From positions 1-11,838 of the forward strand of contig LCEJ01000036.1 of NCBI GenBank assembly GCA_000997105.1: a DNA stretch of 11,838 bases, given 5' to 3'. Shown here in pieces: positions 7,139 through 11,838 of this stretch. Below the pieces are notes generated by a model. The model was not told the origin of the DNA. It was given only the letters and a program-made list of their open reading frames with translations, and searched no databases. Within the stretch, counting starts at the first letter, position 1. Every line of letters begins with the position of its first letter. This DNA comes from Candidatus Daviesbacteria bacterium GW2011_GWA2_42_7 (GTDB lineage Bacteria > Patescibacteriota > Microgenomatia > Daviesbacterales > UBA10151). The translations under genes and the position numbers were made by a program.

Positions 7139-7851
7139 AACTAATACTTGGAACTATCCAATAACCGCTCAAACCCGCAACTGATAGTCCTAAAACAAAA
7201 AACCCTTTTAATATACTAAAAAACCTTTCATTTACCCTTGTAATTCCACCCACTGCTCCAACTAAAACAACAAAGAAAATTAAAATTAAAGCAATCCTCA
7301 CATCTGCACTTACCAGGGCAAATAAGCTGACAAGGGCAAAAACAAAAGTTCTAATATTTAAACTGCTTAAGAAATTTAAAAGGTAAAAAGCAGTCAAAGG
7401 AAAAATCCCGTAAGCTAAAGCCACACCCATCTGACCTCCGTCCAAAAGCATTAAAAAATAAGTATTAAACCCATAGAGAAAAGCCCCCAGGAATTTTCCC
7501 CACAAATCCGAGGTGAACTTACCGATAAATTTCCATGCACCGAAAATTGCTAAAACAGTAGCCGGGAAATAAAAGATTAAACGGATTAAAAAGTCATTGC
7601 CTAACCCTAAAGTATTATTTAACACCCCATACAAAAAAGTCGGGATATAAAGCCATAAAATATAATACTGTGGGGCACCGAAGTTATTATCCTTAAAATT
7701 CCATAAAAACGGTAGGTTTAAAAGCTCTTTTAAATTTTCCGGATAAAAATAAGGGGCATCCCCAAAAGCTAAAGGCCCACTAACAAAAAAAGCTCTATAA
7801 ATTAAAATATACGGAACAACAAAACCCAACAAAATTACCAGCAATTTAATG

Positions 7852-8010
7852 TTATTTTTCATCATGTAAAAGCAACGTATAGATTATACCCCCGGAAAGC
7901 AGAACAAAAACAGCAACCGAAAGTTTTTCTGCAGCACCATGATGTCCGGTAAAAAGAAGGGTAACTATTGGTAAAAATAAAACCAGAACGGCTGCAAAAA
8001 CAGTCCTCAA
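7852..8010 (-). CDS. Small two-helix membrane protein, 52 aa, TTG start
   Basis: A short gene between the two GT-C genes. The start TTG (8008-8010) overlaps the TGA stop of the preceding gene as TTGA. It is preceded by a perfect AAAGGAGG Shine-Dalgarno (8019-8026) at an 8-nt spacing, the best ribosome site in the window. The product has a basic N-terminus, a first helix (about residues 4-21), a short polar turn TGHHGAAEK, a second helix (about 31-48) and an acidic/basic end HDEK. It stops at 7852-7854, overlapping the next gene by 14 nt. I do not recognise a named family. Possible roles are a partner or assembly factor for a neighbouring GT-C enzyme, or an accessory subunit; this rests on context only. 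The histidine pair at the helix turn is the only conspicuous polar feature. Confidence 0.8.
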   Translation of the reverse strand: MRTVFAAVLVLFLPIVTLLFTGHHGAAEKLSVAVFVLLSGGIIYTLLLHDEK

Positions 8011-9584
8011 AAGGGCTTCCTCCTTTGGACTATAAACTCTCCAATCTTCTTCTCTTCCAAAACTTTAGTAAAATACCCTTCTTCCCTCAAAAAATTATCA
8101 ATCAAACCCTGGCGAATTCCCCTGGTTGGCTCTATTATTAAAAATCTCGTATCAGGTAAGGTTGATTTTGCCGTAATAACCTTTAAATTTCCTGGATAAC
8201 CTGCTGCAGTATTCTCGCCCCAAACAGGTAGAAACCCATATTCTTTCTGTCCATACCACTGGAACAAATAGCTCCAGGTAGTGTTAACCTGCAAAGGCAT
8301 AGTCAACGCACTAACCGAGAATTTATCACCCAAAACACTATTGTAAATATAGTCTACTACCTGCTTTTCATCGGATAAAAGCATCCCTGATTGCACATTG
8401 ATGGTAGGTATAACCCCACCGGGATTATTTTGCCTGATTAAACTTAAATTTGAAACTATAGGGATTAAAATTAAAACCAGCGCCAAAACTTTAGCCTTTT
8501 CCCAAACCTTGTCAATAAAAAAACTGTAAAGAATCAAGAGACCCACACCCGCCCCGGCGCTGTAATAGTATAAAGGTGTTTGGGATTTATTATTTATATA
8601 AGGAATTATTCCACCCAGTATCCAAATCAAAAGGAAAATTAATTTAGGACGATTGTTGCTGTTTTTAAGGAAGCCCAGGAAAAGTATTGTTAAAAATAGA
8701 AGAGCCAGTACTGTTCCGGAATTATGAGAGACAATATTATCGCTAACAAGCCTTGTTATTAAAATATAAAAGTTGTCTAAAACCGAGAAGTTCCCACCGG
8801 CTCCGCCTACTATGGAGGTCAAGTTTTTTAAAACCCTAAAATTAAATATCACCTCAGCTAAAATAAAAGAACATGTTGTTATCAAAAACCCACCCAAAGA
8901 GACCAGAAATACTTTCAAGCTAACCTTTGGAATTGACCTGTGAAAAACTATCCCCAAAACTAAAGCAGTAAAAAATAAATAGATTAAGACAAATTCGAAC
9001 TGTAAGGAGAGCCCTAAACCCAATAAGGCAAGTATTAGCCCCTTTTGCTGTTTATGAAAAAGCAGCAGAGAAAGACCAAAGTAAAACAAAGTCACGGATA
9101 ATACCGCAAGTGAAGGGTGATTAAAATATAGAGCATATTGTGTCTGCTCAAAAGAAATTGCAAAAAGAAAGGCTGCTAAAAACCCAACCTTTTTATCAAA
9201 TATTGTTTTCCCGACAAGAAAAATAAGAAAAACACCTAAAGCGTTTGCTACCCGCAGGAAACCGGCAGCATATGCCGGGTCACCATTTGATAAAAAATAA
9301 AAGGGGGCGTAAAGGTAATAGTAAAGCGGGCCATGGAATAACCCTTCTACACCTGTTGGAGGGCCGACAATTTTTAAGTCTCCTTTTAAAATACCCAGCG
9401 TCGCAAAAGCATCCCGCGCCTGGTCAAACCCGAAATATATATTTTGTGGGAAATACAAAAAGCGCAATAATAAAGCTAAAAGAAAAATTCCTAAAAGCAA
9501 GATAATTGTCCTATATTTACGCACTGTGATGAGGATATCATTTTTTAAGGCTTGTGACCACTTCCTTGCGCTTAAAATCACCAT
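8007..9584 (-). CDS. GT-C membrane glycosyltransferase, paralogue A (DQARD type), about 525 aa
   Basis: A polytopic protein with about ten to twelve helices. After the first helix the outer loop has the DQARD motif (about residues 54-58), comparable to the DEARY-like catalytic loop of ArnT/PMT enzymes, then ILKGDLKIVGPP and GPLYYYLYAP. FEQTQYAL marks the next conserved loop. The C-terminal soluble part contains NTTWSYLFQWYG and FLIIEPTRGIRQ, shared with the divergent neighbour. I chose ATG 9584 because the upstream extension to 9650 is antisense to conserved helices of the neighbour and looks unnatural. A GTG at 9524 would give 505 residues, closer to the neighbour's 496, and cannot be excluded. 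It heads the minus-strand operon. By family, transfer of a polyprenyl-linked sugar on the outer membrane face is expected; substrate unknown. Confidence 0.87.
   Translation of the reverse strand: MVILSARKWSQALKNDILITVRKYRTIILLLGIFLLALLLRFLYFPQNIYFGFDQARDAFATLGILKGDLKIVGPPTGVEGLFHGPLYYYLYAPFYFLSNGDPAYAAGFLRVANALGVFLIFLVGKTIFDKKVGFLAAFLFAISFEQTQYALYFNHPSLAVLSVTLFYFGLSLLLFHKQQKGLILALLGLGLSLQFEFVLIYLFFTALVLGIVFHRSIPKVSLKVFLVSLGGFLITTCSFILAEVIFNFRVLKNLTSIVGGAGGNFSVLDNFYILITRLVSDNIVSHNSGTVLALLFLTILFLGFLKNSNNRPKLIFLLIWILGGIIPYINNKSQTPLYYYSAGAGVGLLILYSFFIDKVWEKAKVLALVLILIPIVSNLSLIRQNNPGGVIPTINVQSGMLLSDEKQVVDYIYNSVLGDKFSVSALTMPLQVNTTWSYLFQWYGQKEYGFLPVWGENTAAGYPGNLKVITAKSTLPDTRFLIIEPTRGIRQGLIDNFLREEGYFTKVLEEKKIGEFIVQRRKPF
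8019..8026 (-). promoter_or_regulatory. Strong Shine-Dalgarno site for the 52-aa gene
   Basis: AAAGGAGG on the minus strand, 8 nt from TTG 8010, lies within the last codons of the GT-C gene. It matches the anti-Shine-Dalgarno core completely and decides the TTG start. Confidence 0.75.
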
Positions 9585-9607
9585 TAGCTTAAAATAATAG
9601 CACCTGA
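9585..9607. promoter_or_regulatory. 23-bp divergent spacer, candidate overlapping promoters
   Basis: Only 23 nt separate the two divergent start codons and neither has a Shine-Dalgarno site. On the minus strand TATTAT (9594-9599) could be a -10 box placing transcription start within a few bases of ATG 9584. On the plus strand TAAAAT (9590-9595) could do the same for ATG 9608, with a poor -35 (TTGCGC, 9566-9571, spacing 18). Leaderless or near-leaderless mRNAs on both sides would fit. If the minus gene starts at GTG 9524, the spacer is 83 nt instead. This is weak evidence. Confidence 0.35.
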
Positions 9608-11098
9608 ATGAATTACCTAATTTTTTTAATTTTCTTGCTGGCGGTTGCAATAAGGTTTCTTTATTTCCCTGATAATGTCTACTTTGCTTATGACCAAGCC
9701 AGGGATTCTTACACCGCCCTAGAGATCTTAAAGGGGGATATTAAGCTTATTGGCCCGCCTTCATTTTTAAGCGATAAGATTTTCCCCGGGCCTTTAATTT
9801 TCTATATCTATGCCCCCATCTACTTTTTATTTAACAACAACCCTGAAGCAGTTTCCGCCTTCTTTCGAGTCTTTAATTCTTTTGGGATAATTTTAACTTT
9901 CCTGGCTGCATCTGTAATTTTTAACAAAAGAGTGGGTATCATCGCTGCCCTGCTTTTCGCCTTTTCTTATGAACAGACCCAATACTCCCTCTTTATTTCC
10001 CACCAACCCCTGGCCGTAATTCCCGTTTTACTCTTTTACCTAGGACTAGCCTTGTTCCTTTTTAAAAAAGACGCAAGAGGATTAATCTTATCAGCCTTAG
10101 GCTGGGGGCTTGCCATACAGTTACACTACGGTTATATCCTACTAATCCTTCCTCTCCTTCTAATCCTCCTCATTTATCGGGGAGATATTAAAATCCCAAA
10201 ATTTAAGGTTATCCTCTTTTCTCTTGTAACACTGCTTACTACCTTATCGACATTTATCGTTGTCGAATTAAAATATCATCCATTATTGTCTTTCTTTTCC
10301 AGCTCTTCTTCTTATGTTTCCCTATACCCAGAAGAAACGCTCTTTATTATTAACCGGTTTTTCCATGACATTTTTATTGCCGATTACCGCTTTACCCCAA
10401 TTATCGCTGTTTTAGGATTAATGCTTTTTATAGCTGTTTCAATTACCAAAAGAGACCCTCAGAAAAAACTGCTCTTTTTAAGTTTTTGGTTTTTAGGAGG
10501 ACTTACTCCTTATCTTTTATCCGGTGTCCCCAGCTATTATTATTCCGCCGCCGCCTCAGTCGGATTACTGATAGATTTTTCCTATCTACTCAACCTTCTA
10601 ATTCAAAAAAACTTCCTGGTTGGAGCAATACTACTTCTTCTGGTTTTGGCAAACAATTTTAGCCAGATTATTACTATTAATAAAACCGGCGTAAACTCCG
10701 ACATGGTAATCCAGCCTGGGATGCTTGTCTCAAACCAAAAGAGGGTTTTAGACTATATCTATTCCCAAGCCTCAGGGCAACATTTTTCCATAAACGCCCT
10801 GACCATCCCCCTAAACGTCAATACTACCTGGAGCTATCTGTTTGAGTGGTACGGTAGAGGGAAATATCACTATTTGCCAACTTACGGAGGCGATGCAGCC
10901 GAAGGGTATAAAGGAAATCTTAAATCAGTAAAAGCCCGCTCGGAACTCCCTGATTTACAATTCCTGATCATTGAGCCCACCTTGGGTATCCGGGAAAGCT
11001 TTCGGAGTAACTTTTTCCGGGAAGAAAGTTACTTTACAAAAATAATCGAAGAAGAGAAATTTGGCTCGATTACCGTCCAAAAACGGCAAAAGATTTAA
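9608..11098 (+). CDS. GT-C membrane glycosyltransferase, paralogue B (DQARD type), 496 aa
   Basis: The only plus-strand gene. It is clearly homologous along its whole length to the 8007-9584 product: DQARD (29-33), ILKGDIKLIGPPS, PGPLIFYIYAP, YEQTQYSL, then C-terminal NTTWSYLFEWYG, FLIIEPTLGIRE and FREESYFTK. Around ten to twelve helices are followed by a C-terminal soluble region of roughly 130 residues. By superfamily it should be a membrane-embedded sugar transferase with an outer active site; the specificity probably differs from its paralogue. It starts at an ATG directly in front of the first helix without a Shine-Dalgarno. Its stop overlaps the convergent GT2 gene by 4 nt, and no terminator hairpin is evident there. 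Expression from its own short promoter makes it separate from the minus-strand operon. Confidence 0.9.
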   Translation: MNYLIFLIFLLAVAIRFLYFPDNVYFAYDQARDSYTALEILKGDIKLIGPPSFLSDKIFPGPLIFYIYAPIYFLFNNNPEAVSAFFRVFNSFGIILTFLAASVIFNKRVGIIAALLFAFSYEQTQYSLFISHQPLAVIPVLLFYLGLALFLFKKDARGLILSALGWGLAIQLHYGYILLILPLLLILLIYRGDIKIPKFKVILFSLVTLLTTLSTFIVVELKYHPLLSFFSSSSSYVSLYPEETLFIINRFFHDIFIADYRFTPIIAVLGLMLFIAVSITKRDPQKKLLFLSFWFLGGLTPYLLSGVPSYYYSAAASVGLLIDFSYLLNLLIQKNFLVGAILLLLVLANNFSQIITINKTGVNSDMVIQPGMLVSNQKRVLDYIYSQASGQHFSINALTIPLNVNTTWSYLFEWYGRGKYHYLPTYGGDAAEGYKGNLKSVKARSELPDLQFLIIEPTLGIRESFRSNFFREESYFTKIIEEEKFGSITVQKRQKI

Positions 11099-11838
11099 TA
11101 TCCCGGCTTTGAAGGTACAAGCTTTCTCTTTATTCTTTTAAACGGAGTCTCCAAAATTGCCCTCATTTGATACACAAAAGGCATTTTCTCCCAAGGTGAC
11201 GAAACAATTTCCGGCCTATCCCCGTAAAAGACTTCCGGGTAAGCGAAATTTTCCGGAAATCGCATGCCTATTTCATATTTTAATTTTTTATCTCTTTTGG
11301 GAACCGAAATATCAAAAGACCGGGAAGAAGATCTTCTCATATTGGTAAAATGAAGATAGGGAAAGTCGAGAAACTTTCGTCCCTTTTTATTTCGTTCCTG
11401 GATCAAAACATCATCTTTATCATAAAATCCTTGCTGGCCATGAGGCTTTTCTAAATGCAAGCCAGGGATAGTTCGCTTCACTGCCCGGATATTATAATGG
11501 CCTTTTTTGTCATCAATCCGATAATTACCCCCTGACTGGTCCTGGTAATGATAAATATCACCTACAATGTTATAGTAAGGCGAAACTATAGTCTCCAGAG
11601 AGTCCCCCTCTTTTTGGATTAAATCAACAACTCCCCTTATGGATTTTTCCCACCAGACTTCATCCCCGTCAACAATTAGGAACCAATCACTTTCCGTTTT
11701 ATCCAGCATAGCCTGACGTACTTTGGTAAACTCTTCTATATCTACCTCGCCAACCTTCTTAACTTCAATCTTATCCGGCTTTGCCTCCTTTAACTTTTTA
11801 ATAATCTCCACGGTTTTATCGGTGCTTCCCGTATCCCA
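11095..11838 (-). CDS. Partial GT2 family glycosyltransferase, C-terminal 247 residues
   Basis: The frame is open to the right edge, so the start lies outside. An internal GTG at 11811 is not a credible start, because the frame upstream of it encodes WDTGSTDKTVE, the conserved nucleotide-binding DTGS motif of GT2 enzymes. The second motif, FLIVDGDEVWWE, contains the metal-binding D-x-D (DGDE). After the catalytic core there is a tail rich in basic residues (PFKRIKRKLVPSKPGY) that may lie at the membrane surface. This subgroup resembles WaaE/KdtX-like GT2 proteins in motif spacing, but I cannot fix the substrate. It is probably cytoplasmic, transferring a sugar from a nucleotide donor. It converges with the plus-strand GT-C gene, with a 4-nt overlap of the stop codons. 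Confidence 0.9.
   Translation of the reverse strand, partial: WDTGSTDKTVEIIKKLKEAKPDKIEVKKVGEVDIEEFTKVRQAMLDKTESDWFLIVDGDEVWWEKSIRGVVDLIQKEGDSLETIVSPYYNIVGDIYHYQDQSGGNYRIDDKKGHYNIRAVKRTIPGLHLEKPHGQQGFYDKDDVLIQERNKKGRKFLDFPYLHFTNMRRSSSRSFDISVPKRDKKLKYEIGMRFPENFAYPEVFYGDRPEIVSSPWEKMPFVYQMRAILETPFKRIKRKLVPSKPGY

Larger units (their letters stand above)
5667..7865 (-). pseudogene. YfhO/AftD-like GT-C membrane glycosyltransferase, N-terminal 732 codons, interrupted by a +1 frameshift
   Basis: A large polytopic membrane protein with more than ten helices in the first 400 residues. The first loop has GDAPYFYP and NNFGAPQY, followed by GGQMGVALAYGIFPL (about 143-157), SADVRIAL and FRDSSKF. This arrangement recalls YfhO-like and AftD (DUF3367-like) GT-C proteins, which act on polyprenyl-phosphate sugars outside the membrane; the exact family is not certain. 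Residues from about 410 onward form an outer domain. The frame ends at TAG 5667-5669 with an uncharacteristic tail (CGSWQAGFRSSW), while the expected C-terminus continues in the +1 frame to 5321. Joining the frames gives about 847 residues, normal for the family. The cause may be a real mutation, a sequencing or assembly error, or less likely recoding. It starts with two adjacent ATG codons and overlaps the small upstream gene by 14 nt. Confidence 0.82.

Noticed and set aside
9585..9650. N-terminal extension of the minus-strand GT-C gene to an ATG at 9650
   Set aside because: It is antisense to the first helix of the divergent gene, whose start and DQARD region are conserved between paralogues, and the 22 added residues look unlike a signal or helix.
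10138..10175. Pyrimidine-rich repeat-like stretch in the plus-strand GT-C gene
   Set aside because: It encodes an Ile/Leu-rich membrane helix; such codons give CTAATCCT-like strings without any true tandem unit.
11060..11130. Possible bidirectional terminator between the convergent genes
   Set aside because: Only a 4-bp CCGT/ACGG stem is visible, with no T run; not enough to call a terminator.
1..11838. CRISPR array, tRNA, rRNA, insertion sequence or prophage
   Set aside because: No regularly spaced repeats, no cloverleaf or rRNA-like stretch, and no transposase or integrase frame were seen on either strand.

Overview
The window is a compact, moderately AT-rich bacterial locus for cell-surface glycan synthesis. 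Nearly every gene encodes either a multi-pass membrane glycosyltransferase of the GT-C type, a soluble glycosyltransferase (GT2 or GT4), or a SAM-dependent methyltransferase. Very tight packing (ATGA, TAATG and TTGA junctions), several GT-C paralogues with the DQARD motif, and short GC-rich palindromes inside genes suggest a Patescibacteria/CPR genome, perhaps Microgenomates. This assignment is an inference from gene style, not a marker gene. TGA serves as a normal stop (ATGA junctions at 597 and 1448), which argues against the UGA-glycine code of Gracilibacteria and SR1.

Layout, right to left: 11095-11838 (minus) is the C-terminal part of a GT2 enzyme running off the right edge. It converges with, and overlaps by 4 nt, a plus-strand GT-C gene (9608-11098). 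Only 23 nt separate that gene from the likely start of a homologous minus-strand GT-C gene (8007-9584), so the two paralogues stand head to head. From 9584 down to base 1 all genes lie on the minus strand and look like one transcription unit: GT-C paralogue; a 52-codon two-helix membrane protein (7852-8010); a large YfhO/AftD-like membrane protein interrupted by a +1 frameshift (5321-7865); methyltransferase; a 48-nt gap with a hairpin; a second methyltransferase with CxxC pairs; GT-C protein; GT4; GT2; and a partial GT-C gene leaving the left edge.

How they may work together (inference): GT4 and GT2 enzymes would build lipid-linked sugars from nucleotide sugars on the cytoplasmic face. The methyltransferases could modify sugars or precursors. 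The GT-C proteins would transfer polyprenyl-phosphate-linked sugars on the outer face of the membrane to a glycan, lipid or protein. No flippase, polymerase or ligase of a classical O-antigen pathway is visible here.

The most notable points are the small coupled membrane protein, which has a perfect Shine-Dalgarno sequence and a TTG start; the frameshifted GT-C gene; the inverted paralogue pair; and several short repeats or palindromes embedded in reading frames, mostly without breaking them. No tRNA, rRNA, CRISPR array, insertion sequence or origin was seen, and there is no gene-free stretch longer than 300 bases.
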